The notes beneath the pieces were generated by a model. That model did no database searches. It was not told the origin of the DNA and saw nothing but the letters and a program-made list of their open reading frames with translations. This document shows positions 27,540 through 36,235 of a stretch of 64,000 nucleotides of DNA, in pieces. Source of the stretch: Pseudomonas viridiflava (GTDB taxonomy: Bacteria; Pseudomonadota; Gammaproteobacteria; Pseudomonadales; Pseudomonadaceae); contig NZ_UTBZ01000026.1 of NCBI RefSeq assembly GCF_900580865.1, forward strand, positions 1 to 64,000, written 5' to 3'. Within the stretch, counting starts at the first letter, position 1; the number at the start of each line of letters is the position of its first letter. A program made the position numbers and the translations under genes.

Positions 27540-28076
27540 TCAGCGAATGAACTGCTCGATATAATCGTCCGGCAAGCCCAAATTTTTGTAATGGCTGCGG
27601 GCAGCTTCCAGCTTGGTGAAAACGTCTTCATAGCCAACCGCGACACCCTGTGGGTCGACGTAAGTGTAGCCACCCTGAACGTGGAACCAAGTAATCATTT
27701 CTTCGACATCTTCAGGGACGAACAGAGTGTGAGTCTCTCCTGGCGGCTCGAATGCAAAGGAGCCTTCATCAGCAACCCAATCGTGTTCGAGGTAGTACCA
27801 ACGCCCCTTCAACACGATCGCATGTACTGCACCTGAGTGGCGGTGACGAGACAAAACCCCGCTCTGCCGCACTCGGAGCAAGTTGATGTAGTAACCACCG
27901 CTAACGCTCAGCAGCAGTGGTTTGAAAGATACTGACTTGGTGACAGGCACCCAGAGATTATCGTCTTCGAGCCAAGTGGTCATAACGCCTGGATGCACCA
28001 TGTCTGGAGACATGAAAGGCACCTGCGGCAAAGCATAAGGAATGGCAAGTTCATCAGGTTTAACGGGCGTATTCAT
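27540..28076 (-). CDS. Cupin dioxygenase, 2,4'-dihydroxyacetophenone dioxygenase-like
   Basis: 178 aa from the ATG at 28076 (GAGAGAA upstream); a TTG at 28091 is rejected. A single cupin with metal ligands in SRHRHSGAVHAIVLKGRWYY and a later His in PPGETHTLFVP. This pattern (VRQSGVLSRHRH, GRWYYLEHDW, EPPGETHTL) closely resembles DAD-type enzymes, which cleave the C-C bond of 2,4'-dihydroxyacetophenone to 4-hydroxybenzoate and formate. Other beta-diketone-cleaving cupins are possible. It is transcribed alone, divergent from the LLM gene. Confidence 0.8.
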   Translation of the reverse strand: MNTPVKPDELAIPYALPQVPFMSPDMVHPGVMTTWLEDDNLWVPVTKSVSFKPLLLSVSGGYYINLLRVRQSGVLSRHRHSGAVHAIVLKGRWYYLEHDWVADEGSFAFEPPGETHTLFVPEDVEEMITWFHVQGGYTYVDPQGVAVGYEDVFTKLEAARSHYKNLGLPDDYIEQFIR

Positions 28077-28182
28077 TATAATTTCTCTCAACGTGTGACT
28101 GGCGAGCGAGCCAGGATTTCAATCGCTGAGTGAGAGTAGGTGATGCTCTCGCACAGGAGAATACTTAGAAATTCACACCATC

Positions 28183-28199
28183 TGTGACCACTCGTCACA
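28183..28199. promoter_or_regulatory. TGTGA-N7-TCACA operator-like site before the cupin gene
   Basis: TGTGACCACTCGTCACA shares both half-sites and the 7-bp spacing with 16363 and 23244. It is about 107 bp upstream of the cupin ATG and may place that gene in the GntR regulon. Confidence 0.5.
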
Positions 28200-28329
28200 G
28201 CGCGTAAGACTCATCCCGTTGAAGGCCGCGACTCATCTAAGACGCCTACTGCGGACGAGTTCAAGCGCTTGACCCAGCAGATTTTTCATTGAGTGGATAG
28301 CGGCCACCAGTGGATCGCGCCCCATCAGA

Positions 28330-28351
28330 GGGGACACATTTTCCCCAATAC
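28330..28351. promoter_or_regulatory. GGGGA-N7-TCCCC-AATAC site before the LLM gene
   Basis: The 22-bp sequence agrees with 36160-36181 at 18 positions, including both GGGGA/TCCCC arms and the AATAC extension. It is 78 bp upstream of the LLM start. It is a probable binding site for the LysR protein of 35176-36114, which has the other copy in its divergent promoter. Confidence 0.5.
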
Positions 28352-28428
28352 CTTCACTACCATGCAGACCTGTTCATCTGAAAGCCGCTTACCCAGTAGT
28401 AATCGGCTTGAAATAATGAGGTTTAGCA

Positions 28429-29433
28429 ATGACTTCTCTCTGCCCTTCCCTTGAGCTCAGTCCCGAGCTTGCAGCTCATCCGGCCTATTCGCGAGTGTTC
28501 CAGCCCGAAGGCCTCACCTTCGGATACATCATGCCCTTGGAGGGCTATCCGAATTCACCGTTTCCCACGCTGCAGGATCATCAACGCCTTGCTCGCATCG
28601 CGGACGAGGCTGGATTCGCAAGTCTGTGGATGAGAGATGTGCCCTTCTATGACCCGAGCTTTGGTGATACTGGTCAAATGATCGACCCGTTTGTATATCT
28701 GGGATATCTGGCTGCTGTTACCAAAAACATTGCCTTGGGCACAACGGGCATCGTTCTTCCGTTACGTGAACCACTGATCGTCGCTAAGCAGTCCGTTTCG
28801 GTCGACCAGCTAACCGGCGGTCGTTTCTTGCTAGGACTATCCAGCGGAGATCGCCCGATTGAATATCCAGCATTCGGGATTGATTTCGAAGCGAGAGAAG
28901 AACGATACCGGGAAGGCTTCGAGCTGATTAAGACAGTCACTGAAAACAGCTTCCCAAGCGTCTCAACCAAACTGTTCGGCCAGCTGGAAGGCTTGCTAGA
29001 CATGGTACCCAAGCCAGTTGGCCCTCGACTCCCCATGATTGTCGTGGGCCGGGCCAGTCAGACGCTTGAGTGGATAGCGAATAATGCCGATGCCTGGATT
29101 TGGCATCTGAGCGACTTCAATCGTTTGCCGGGCCTCATCCGCGAGTTCCGTTCTGCCAGCCAGACCGGCAATGCAAAACCATACGGCTACGCGACATTTT
29201 TCGATCTGGCGAAGGATCCGAGTACACCGCTGGAACGCGGCTACAACGGAATAAGGATCGGGCGTAATGCTCTCGTGGAGCTCTGGAAACGGCAACAGGA
29301 TGAGGGTGTTTCACACGTCGCACTGAATATCAAACCTCTGCAGCGACCAGCCGCTGATGTCCTGGAGGAGATGGCTGAGTATGTCCTGCCACACTTTCCC
29401 ATAGGCCAACCTGCCTCGCAGGTGACCCAGTGA
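28429..29433 (+). CDS. Luciferase-like (LLM) flavin-dependent monooxygenase
   Basis: 334 aa TIM-barrel of the bacterial luciferase superfamily, without a second subunit gene. Visible: FGYIMPLEGYP, ADEAGFASLWMRDVPFYDP, LGTTGIVLPLREPLIVAKQSVS, LTGGRFLLGLSSGDRP and the conserved ERYREGFELI helix. Such enzymes use FMNH2 or F420 with O2 to oxidise ketones (Baeyer-Villiger), sulfonates or amines. The stop overlaps the next gene's ATG by 4 bp. Confidence 0.9.
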   Translation: MTSLCPSLELSPELAAHPAYSRVFQPEGLTFGYIMPLEGYPNSPFPTLQDHQRLARIADEAGFASLWMRDVPFYDPSFGDTGQMIDPFVYLGYLAAVTKNIALGTTGIVLPLREPLIVAKQSVSVDQLTGGRFLLGLSSGDRPIEYPAFGIDFEAREERYREGFELIKTVTENSFPSVSTKLFGQLEGLLDMVPKPVGPRLPMIVVGRASQTLEWIANNADAWIWHLSDFNRLPGLIREFRSASQTGNAKPYGYATFFDLAKDPSTPLERGYNGIRIGRNALVELWKRQQDEGVSHVALNIKPLQRPAADVLEEMAEYVLPHFPIGQPASQVTQ

Positions 29434-30377
29434 CCGGCTCAAATGATCGCACCGAAATTAAGGGCGTTATAGCCACCTTTCTGGAAGCCTGGGAGAGCGG
29501 TAATTGGGAATCTGCCGGGGATATATTCACTGACAATTGCCAGTTGGTGACAAGCCACATGTCCGCTCATGAGGGTGGACGCAAGATTGTCAGAGCTTTC
29601 CAGCAAGACCGTGTCAAGGCTGATGGCTTTTCAGTGAAGGCAACCAATCACTATGTGGGTGGTGGATAAACCGACGCCAATTTCAGTTTCTACGCCTATG
29701 GCCATATCAGCAAAGCCACAAAGTCGGCCACGCTCGGATTTGGTATGACTGTCACAGGCTCTCTGAAAAAGACAGCAGGCACCTGGCGCCTCGACAGCGT
29801 GCTGATTGCCTTGAATTGGGTAACCGGGGACTACTCGCTTGCAATTCACTGGCAGCTTCCACCAGGTGACGATGGATGGGGGATTGGCGATCCAGCCCCC
29901 ACCATCGTTAGCGAGCTGAATTCGCCATGGCTTGCTTTCCCTAACTCAACGCCTTCGGTACCCAGCGAGGAGTGTATTGCTGAAACCTACGCTCGTTACT
30001 CATGGGCGCTGGATCAGGCTGACATGCAGCTACTTGCCCATTGCTTTGCCAACGACGCCGCTGGTGATTTCCAACCGATGGGCCTTATTGAAGGGCGCCA
30101 CGCGATCATCGGCTCCTTCAAAGAGTTTCGCAGGCCCTGGCCGTGGATGCAGCATTTCGCGGACGTGCTGGAGATCAAGTCCGACGAGGAAAAGGGTGTA
30201 GCGGAAATGATTGTCGGCAGAGTCATTCCTGGAAACTCACACACGCAAGATGGCACGCCTCTCTATGGCGCGCATTACCGAATGCGGCTTCGTCGCAAGC
30301 ATGAGGGCTTCTGGCAACTGACCTGGAGCGAGTACCGCCCAGGCTGGTTCAATGCCAATGAAGCACCAAGAGTTTAG
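29430..30377 (+). pseudogene. Two-domain SnoaL-like protein interrupted by one TAA
   Basis: The frame opening at 29430 (MTGSNDRTEIKGVIATFLEA) reaches TAA at 29667-29669 and then continues in the same frame without further stops to 30377, for 315 codons in all. Codons after the stop complete the first SnoaL/NTF2-type fold (TDANFSFYAYGHI...GTWRLDSVLI). A second such fold follows (ECIAETYARYSWALDQADMQ...GAHYRMRLRRKHEGFWQLTW). SnoaL-like domains are small cyclases, isomerases or hydrolases. The TAA could be a recent nonsense mutation or a sequencing error. An ATG at 29745 could allow the second domain alone to be made. Confidence 0.75.
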
Positions 30378-30395
30378 TCCCTTCCTGGAACCGCT

Positions 30396-31412
30396 CTAGG
30401 GCCGTGGCGCCGTACTATCTCGGACGACCAGTTCGATTTGTATGCGCTCGCGGCGTGCAAGTGGGCGCCCCTCGATCAGCGCAACGATGTTGTTGGCGCT
30501 GCTGATACCAATTTTCGAAGTCGGCACCCTGACGGTCGTCAGGGCTGGCACGTAGGCAGCCGCGAACTCGATATCATCGAAACCGCTGACTGATAGTTCT
30601 TTGGGGACGTCGATCCCATTAGAGCGCGCTTCCGCCAACGCTCCGATACAGGTGAGGTCAGTGCTGCAGACAATGGCCGTAGGCTTGGGGTTAAGCTCCA
30701 TAGCAATCCGCAGCCCGGCGCGCCCTCCCTCAATCGTGAATGGCTGCTCAATAATCCGTTCACTTGAAAGCTCTATCCCTGACTCGAGTAGCTGAGCGGT
30801 GATTCCTTTCAGACGGTATTTTGCCCGTTCGTTGTTAGAAACAACTCCACTGATCATAGCGATACTTTGATGACCAAGGCTAAGCAGATGCTTGGCTATC
30901 AATCGACCACCCTCCTCATTGCTGAATCCCACGCAGTGATGGTCGTGAGCACCATCTAGCGACCACATGAGAATGAATGGGCATTGGGCGGCAGTTAGTG
31001 CTTCATAAATTTCAGGACTATGTTCAGTACCCACTAACAGTAGGCCTTCAACGCCCCGCTCAATCATGTTCCTTACGTTTACCAGTTCCTGCGCCTGGTC
31101 GTATTCATGGGAAGAAATGATTAGGTGATACCCAAGCTCCGTTAGCCTTAACTGGAGGGCCTGGACAGCTTCAGCGAACGCAGGGTTGTTAAAAGTAGGA
31201 AAAACGGCTCCGATGCTGTGCGTGCGCCTGGATGCCAAAGCACGCGCGGCCCCGTCTCGCACGTACCCGAGCTCTTGAACAGCTGCTTGTACTTTGGCCA
31301 GCGTGGCAGGTTTCACTAAGTGCGGGACAGCCAATGCTCTTGAAGCACTCCCCATCGAGACGCCCGCCAATTCAGCCACATCCTTGAGCTTCGGTTTCTC
31401 GATTTTTTTCAT
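30396..31412 (-). CDS. LacI-family regulator
   Basis: 338 aa. The LacI helix-turn-helix KLKDVAELAGVSMGSASRAL is near the N terminus, with the hinge helix KPATLAKVQAAVQELGYVRD, and a periplasmic-binding-protein-like effector domain follows. It is convergent with the LLM-SnoaL pair and lies downstream of the cyclase-ADH-SDR operon on the same strand. Two LacI-type palindromes before that operon (34787, 34885) are the likely targets. Confidence 0.92.
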   Translation of the reverse strand: MKKIEKPKLKDVAELAGVSMGSASRALAVPHLVKPATLAKVQAAVQELGYVRDGAARALASRRTHSIGAVFPTFNNPAFAEAVQALQLRLTELGYHLIISSHEYDQAQELVNVRNMIERGVEGLLLVGTEHSPEIYEALTAAQCPFILMWSLDGAHDHHCVGFSNEEGGRLIAKHLLSLGHQSIAMISGVVSNNERAKYRLKGITAQLLESGIELSSERIIEQPFTIEGGRAGLRIAMELNPKPTAIVCSTDLTCIGALAEARSNGIDVPKELSVSGFDDIEFAAAYVPALTTVRVPTSKIGISSANNIVALIEGRPLARRERIQIELVVRDSTAPRP

Positions 31413-31573
31413 TGGAGATTCAGCATCCTCGATCGTAGCGCGGAGACAGGACGATCAGAAGAACGCCCTCGATTTGCGCAGAGGATGATAAGCCAACAGC
31501 CTGCCGTTCGGGAGCCGTTAATTGGAGGGAAAAACCTGAGAGCAGCGTTTCTGCTGCCCCCAGGCAAAAACAC

Positions 31574-32536
31574 TTATTTAATGACGATCGGATTCACAGG
31601 AGCTCCGGTTCCCCCAACGACCTTTAGAGGGGCTGCGGTATAGAGAAACGTCCACTGACCGTCCTCAGCGCAGTCCTCAGCGAGAGGATCAAGCTGAGCG
31701 ATCTCAGTGAGAGTAATGCCCAAATTCCTCATGAGTGCGTTGTGCAACGGCAACGCAACCCCTGACACGGGATCGACGGTGACTTCGTTAGCAATGGTGT
31801 CGGTGACGATGTTCGGAATTTCCATCTCCTGAAACCACTTCACCAGCTCAGGGCTGTAGGTCAGGCCTGGCTCGATAAAGTCTTTGTAGAACTCTTCCGG
31901 GTCGCGTTTATAAAACGAGCCAATCCATCCAGTGCGGATGATGAGAATGTCGCGCTTGTTGATAGAGACGCCTTGAGCCCGGGCCGCAGCCATTAGATCC
32001 TCATGGTTGAAAGTTTCACCTGCATCCAGCACGTCTTTACCACGGTGGCGCGCTATGTCGATCAGAATGCCTCGGCCAACGATGCCTTTTTCACCCAATG
32101 GAGCAACGCTCGCCTTGGCCAGGGAGCCGATAGTGGTATCGGCGCTGTAGCCATTCCAAATCTGATCGTCGTACCAGACATGCCCAAGGGCGTCGTACTG
32201 AGTTGACCCTTGAAGATGAAAAAACATCACGTCGTCGGCGAACTCGTAAGAGCCCGGAAAATGTGGGCCTTTGCCACAGTTGTAGTGACCACGATCCATG
32301 ATATTCATGCGTTTTGACTGGGAGCGGCCAGGCCAGACCGGGTCACCAGCAGGATCTGCCATCCGCACTTGCAAAGTAAATGTCTTGCCTTGCTTGACCT
32401 CTTTGACCCCTTGGAGCACTTCGATACCTGTAAGGTAGTTGAGTGAGCCTACCTCATCATCCGGGCCCCACTTACCCCAGTTCTTAGGGGAGTCTTTGAG
32501 CAAGTCATGAATATGCGGAACGGTCTTGTCTGTCAT
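31574..32536 (-). CDS. Cyclase family protein (kynurenine-formamidase-like metal hydrolase)
   Basis: 320 aa. The family signature is visible as QGSTQYDALGHVWYD, a variant of the HxGTHxD metal motif in which the first His positions are replaced by Gln/Ser-Thr-Gln, as in the larger cyclase sub-branch. LPLHNALMRNLGITLTEI is near the C terminus. Members hydrolyse amides or cyclise/open lactones with a divalent metal. It is the third gene of the leftward SDR-ADH-cyclase operon, 47 bp after ADH. Confidence 0.85.
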   Translation of the reverse strand: MTDKTVPHIHDLLKDSPKNWGKWGPDDEVGSLNYLTGIEVLQGVKEVKQGKTFTLQVRMADPAGDPVWPGRSQSKRMNIMDRGHYNCGKGPHFPGSYEFADDVMFFHLQGSTQYDALGHVWYDDQIWNGYSADTTIGSLAKASVAPLGEKGIVGRGILIDIARHRGKDVLDAGETFNHEDLMAAARAQGVSINKRDILIIRTGWIGSFYKRDPEEFYKDFIEPGLTYSPELVKWFQEMEIPNIVTDTIANEVTVDPVSGVALPLHNALMRNLGITLTEIAQLDPLAEDCAEDGQWTFLYTAAPLKVVGGTGAPVNPIVIK

Positions 32537-32583
32537 TTTCTGAGCCTCTTTTATTCTTGGATTAGCTGTGCTGCATTTAGCGG

Positions 32584-33687
32584 TTAGTTGAAACGTTCAA
32601 ATCGTTGTCCCAGCTCGTCGGCACGAGCGAGTCCTCGGATGAGTCGTTCAGCCGTAAGGGCTGGTGCCATATTTTTTGCGTACACCGCACCCAGTGTTGC
32701 CTGGACGACAATGTCCAATTCCTCAGAGGTAAACGGAGACGTCTGGCCAAGGCCGTCGAGGGTGACGGGCAGATTCACATCATTCAGAAGCTGAGCGACC
32801 TCTAGGATCTCTGAGTCTGGGCGCTCTTCGACGGACATCTGCACCAGCGTCCCGAATGCGACAAGCTCACCATGCAGCATGGAAGTAATCGCAGGAATTG
32901 CCGTAAGACCTCGCACAAGCGCATGAGCTAGCGACAAGCCGCCACTCTCGAACCCAACGCCACTGATAAGGACGGTTCCTTCAACAACCCGCTCGACATC
33001 ATCATTAACCTCGTGCCGGCCTACTGCTTGGTAAGCGCTGTACCCGTAGGTCATAAGCGTCTTAAACACTGCCTCTGTTAGCAGCAATGCAGTGTTCAAC
33101 GCTGGAGTACCAAATGAGTTATTGCCTCCGGCAGACTGACATTGTTGCGCCTCAAACTTTTTACTGATGGCGTCGCCGATGCCTGCGGCGAAAAACCTTG
33201 CAGGCGCACGGACAATCACTTCGGTGTCCACGACTACTGCAGAGGGGTTCATGTTCAGGTACTCGACACCAACGACCTTGTGCGCTTCGTCGTAAAGCAC
33301 AATCAAACGGCTGGTTGGGGCGTCGCTGGAAGCAATGGTCGGGCATACGACAATGGGGACGTTGAGCTGAGCAGCCATCCCTTTAGCCGTGTCAATTGTC
33401 TTACCCCCGCCCAAAGCGATGATGGTGTCTGGCCTGTAATCTGCTGATCGCTCACAGAGAGACGCAATTGCAGCTTTAGTGCATTCACCAGGAAAAACGA
33501 TACTGTTCGCCTCGAAGCCATGCTCTGACAATGCATTCCCTACCTCAGGCCACAGATGCCTCGAGACGAACTCGTCGCACAAGACCAATGGGCGCGATTT
33601 CCCCATATCGGAAAGGATTCTGCCAAGCTGCTTTAGCGCGCCTGGCCCTTGCTCGTATCGGCCAGGAAAACCCATTGTTCGAACCAT
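32584..33687 (-). CDS. Iron/zinc-type alcohol dehydrogenase, glycerol-dehydrogenase-like
   Basis: 367 aa of the dehydroquinate-synthase/Fe-ADH fold. NAD-binding IIALGGGKTIDTAKGMA, the GldA-type segment ASSDAPTSRLIVLYDE, and metal ligands Asp in GIGDAISKKFE, His in LAHALVRGL and His in LHGELVAFG. It is closest to glycerol dehydrogenases rather than long-chain ADHs. The start ATG at 33687 overlaps a GGTGG stretch; an alternative Met is 4 codons in. Likely oxidises a vicinal diol or 2-hydroxy ketone in the pathway. Confidence 0.9.
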   Translation of the reverse strand: MVRTMGFPGRYEQGPGALKQLGRILSDMGKSRPLVLCDEFVSRHLWPEVGNALSEHGFEANSIVFPGECTKAAIASLCERSADYRPDTIIALGGGKTIDTAKGMAAQLNVPIVVCPTIASSDAPTSRLIVLYDEAHKVVGVEYLNMNPSAVVVDTEVIVRAPARFFAAGIGDAISKKFEAQQCQSAGGNNSFGTPALNTALLLTEAVFKTLMTYGYSAYQAVGRHEVNDDVERVVEGTVLISGVGFESGGLSLAHALVRGLTAIPAITSMLHGELVAFGTLVQMSVEERPDSEILEVAQLLNDVNLPVTLDGLGQTSPFTSEELDIVVQATLGAVYAKNMAPALTAERLIRGLARADELGQRFERFN

Positions 33688-33750
33688 GCCACCACCCGCT
33701 GCTGAAAAACTGTGAGATAAATCGTTACGTTGAATACGAGCCCGGATGGA

Positions 33751-34521
33751 TCAGCGCATCAACCAGCCACCCGCCACATCCACAATTTGGCCCGTGATGA
33801 AGTCGCTGTCGTTTGAAGTCAAAAAGCATGCTGCTTTAGCTACCTCAAGTGGCGTTCCAAGACGGCCCAACGGAGTCTCATCAACGACTGCCTGGTTCGC
33901 TTGCGCAGAAACGGTTTTTAGAAGCGGCGTTTCGATGCGTCCCGGAGCCAGTGCGTTTGCCGTAATGCCATAGGGCCCGAGTTCACCTGCCAGGTGACGG
34001 GTAAAACCGATAACTGCGGCTTTCGTGGCGCTGTAATGCGCCGCGACGATAGGGAGGTAAGCGCTGCCAGCAACGGAAGACATATTCACTATTCTTCCAA
34101 AACGGCGTTCGACCATCGCTGGTGCGAGAGCTCTGACCAAGTTGAATGAGCCTGTCAGGTTGATGCCAACGACGCGATCCCATTCCTGAGGATCCATTTC
34201 CCAAATCGGCGCTGGTGCGCCCTCGTGTTTGGGTGAAATACCTGCATTGTTAATCAAGGTGTCGATCGGGCCGAGCTGCTCACTAAGCTCAAGACAGGCT
34301 CGATTGCATTGAGCGAAATCTGATACGTCAGCTTTAGCCCAAGCCACCAAATGTCCGGCAGCACTAAGTTGCCGGGAAAGCTCGGAAACTGACTGTTCGT
34401 CGAAATCTACCAAGGCAACCCGCGCGCCCTCCTCGCAGTACAGCCGGGCAATTGAGGCACCGATGCCCCCTCCTGCCCCGGTAATGAGAACTGTGCGTCC
34501 TGAATGTCGAAGATTCGTCAT
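33751..34521 (-). CDS. Short-chain dehydrogenase/reductase
   Basis: 256 aa from the ATG at 34521 with GGGGAA upstream; an earlier start would add 11 unrelated residues. TGAGGGIG nucleotide motif, NNAG, SSVAGSAY with the catalytic Ser, YSATK. First gene of the three-gene leftward operon and 63 bp before the ADH gene. Two LacI-type palindromes lie 266 and 364 bp upstream. Confidence 0.9.
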   Translation of the reverse strand: MTNLRHSGRTVLITGAGGGIGASIARLYCEEGARVALVDFDEQSVSELSRQLSAAGHLVAWAKADVSDFAQCNRACLELSEQLGPIDTLINNAGISPKHEGAPAPIWEMDPQEWDRVVGINLTGSFNLVRALAPAMVERRFGRIVNMSSVAGSAYLPIVAAHYSATKAAVIGFTRHLAGELGPYGITANALAPGRIETPLLKTVSAQANQAVVDETPLGRLGTPLEVAKAACFLTSNDSDFITGQIVDVAGGWLMR

Positions 34522-34786
34522 GCCAAATTCCCCGCGCTGAAAAAACAGAAACAAGAGGCGGTGATGCTCAAACGCGTCCGATGCCGCACTGGCTGACCGA
34601 AAATTTTGGACTCATTTAGGCGGGTGGTTTTAGGAGATTTGCGTGGCGAAGCCAGTGCCCCCGTGCCGGAGCGGTCTGTGACTTTAGGTAAGAGAGTGGC
34701 GAGGGCAGCCTGCGTCGTTGACCGAGCGAAGGCTAATGATGCAGTGATCATTATGATCTCCAGACTTGCCTAGGAAAACGGCAAAT

Positions 34787-34800
34787 ATGAATCGTTTCAT
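34787..34800. promoter_or_regulatory. LacI-type operator palindrome 1
   Basis: ATGAATCGTTTCAT, with a CG centre as in most LacI-family operators. It lies upstream of the SDR-ADH-cyclase operon, just downstream of a possible minus-strand -10 (TATGAG at 34801-34807). Confidence 0.55.
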
Positions 34801-34884
34801 TCTCATAGCTGCGGCCGTAAGCCAACAAAATCCATGATCTTTTCACGACTCTATTTTTTGTATTTATTCTCGAAAGAGATATTT

Positions 34885-34898
34885 ATGAAGCGCTTCAT
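34885..34898. promoter_or_regulatory. LacI-type operator palindrome 2
   Basis: ATGAAGCGCTTCAT, a perfect 14-bp palindrome with a GCGC centre, 98 bp from palindrome 1 centre to centre. Two such sites could support looping by a LacI-type tetramer or bivalent dimer. Confidence 0.6.
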
Positions 34899-35175
34899 TT
34901 TTATTCGGATATTTGACCGCTGTCAAGCGATCTGCATGGTCACTTCCCCAGCAAGGAGCGCCAGTAGTTCCGACGAAACGCAGTCATGAGCATCTGCGCC
35001 AATCATATTGAGGATGTGGAAAACACCGGCGCACTAAGCCTATGAGGCACCAGCTCCTTTGGCAGATGCACGGAATACGGGCGCAGTGCCCACGCCTGGA
35101 AGTCGGTGCTCAAGTGAAATGAATACGCGATGCATATGTTGGGTATCGACTAGTCGTGCGGGCTTCACTCACGGG
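34899..35175. other. Gene-free stretch
   Basis: No credible gene, tRNA or terminator was seen here. It separates the operator region from the third LysR gene and may be a decayed remnant. Confidence 0.4.
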
Positions 35176-36114
35176 TCAGGCAGAATGAATGCCTTCCGCA
35201 GAATGCTGATCCCATGGTGGGCATGGTGACCAAGCCTCCACGAGCTTATCGATGAAGAGTCGAATTTTTGGAGAGAGGTGCCGCTTGCTAGGGTAGATCA
35301 CCCGAATAGGCTCTGCGGCCTCTGCATACCCAGCGAGCAATTGAACAAGCTTGCCGCTCCTCAAATCGTCGTTCACCACGTAGGAAGGAAGAGTCGCGAT
35401 GCCCAGGCCAGCTACAGCTGACTGGTGTAATGACTCAGCACTGTCCATCTGTAGCCTTCCACCATGAGTAACGGACACAGAGCTACCATTCACGCGAAAA
35501 TTCCAAGGAAGCAATCTCCCACCGCTCACGAAATGCAGGCACTGGTGCTCGGATAAATCCTCCGGCGTTTTAGGCTCGGCATGCTCAGCCAAATATTTGG
35601 GGGAAGCGCAGGTAATCATTTGTTGGTAGGCCACAGTGCGCGTTAACAACCGAGAATCTTCCTTCGGTGGCCCGATGCGCATGGCCAAATCAAATCCCTC
35701 ATCGATCAGATCGACCAGCCTGTCAGAAAAGGTGATATCCACGCTCAGGGAGGGCCAATCCTTAAGGCAGCACTCAATGTGCTGAAGGACATGAAGTCTG
35801 CCCAGCGCAACCGGCAGACTCATCCGCAGTCGCCCACTGGGTGTCGAACGACGAAACGCAAGGGCATCCTCCACGTCGTCCAGATCCTGAAGAACGCCCA
35901 CACAGCGCTCATACAGAACCTGGCCGTCATCCGTCATGCTTAAACTGCGCGTAGTGCGATTCAGTAAACGTACCTGCAAACGAGCCTCGAGCCTGACTAT
36001 CGACTTCCCCACTGCAGAGCGCGTAAGGCCAAGCTGTTTTGCCGCCGCAGTGAAGCTTCCAGCGTTTACCGAGCTCACAAACGCGGCAATATCATTCAGG
36101 TTATGGAGTTCCAT
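35176..36114 (-). CDS. LysR-family regulator, divergent from the esterase
   Basis: 312 aa. Winged helix FTAAAKQLGLTRSAVGKSIVRLEARL; CrgA/DmlR-like effector domain. Divergent from the esterase gene, with a GGGGA-N7-TCCCC palindrome in the 121-bp gap. The same site before the LLM gene suggests this regulator also controls 28429-30377. Confidence 0.92.
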   Translation of the reverse strand: MELHNLNDIAAFVSSVNAGSFTAAAKQLGLTRSAVGKSIVRLEARLQVRLLNRTTRSLSMTDDGQVLYERCVGVLQDLDDVEDALAFRRSTPSGRLRMSLPVALGRLHVLQHIECCLKDWPSLSVDITFSDRLVDLIDEGFDLAMRIGPPKEDSRLLTRTVAYQQMITCASPKYLAEHAEPKTPEDLSEHQCLHFVSGGRLLPWNFRVNGSSVSVTHGGRLQMDSAESLHQSAVAGLGIATLPSYVVNDDLRSGKLVQLLAGYAEAAEPIRVIYPSKRHLSPKIRLFIDKLVEAWSPCPPWDQHSAEGIHSA

Positions 36115-36158
36115 AGGGCCTCGGTGGTCTCAACGTTCGGGCGGCTTAGCACCTGTTA

Positions 36159-36181
36159 TGGGGAACCCTATTCCCCAATAC
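36159..36181. promoter_or_regulatory. GGGGA-N7-TCCCC-AATAC site in the LysR-esterase gap
   Basis: TGGGGAA-N5-TTCCCCA dyad at 36159-36177 followed by ATAC. It lies between divergent promoters, the classic position of a LysR recognition site. 18 of 22 bases match 28330-28351. Confidence 0.6.
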
Positions 36182-36235
36182 TAAGCATAGTATCTCAATT
36201 AGCTAATCCACTCCCAACGATCAATTGAGGTCATT

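Noticed and set aside
16363..28199. CRP/Vfr binding sites
   Set aside because: Half-sites TGTGA and TCACA look like CRP, but the spacing is 7 instead of 6 in all clear copies, and a GntR gene lies within the set.
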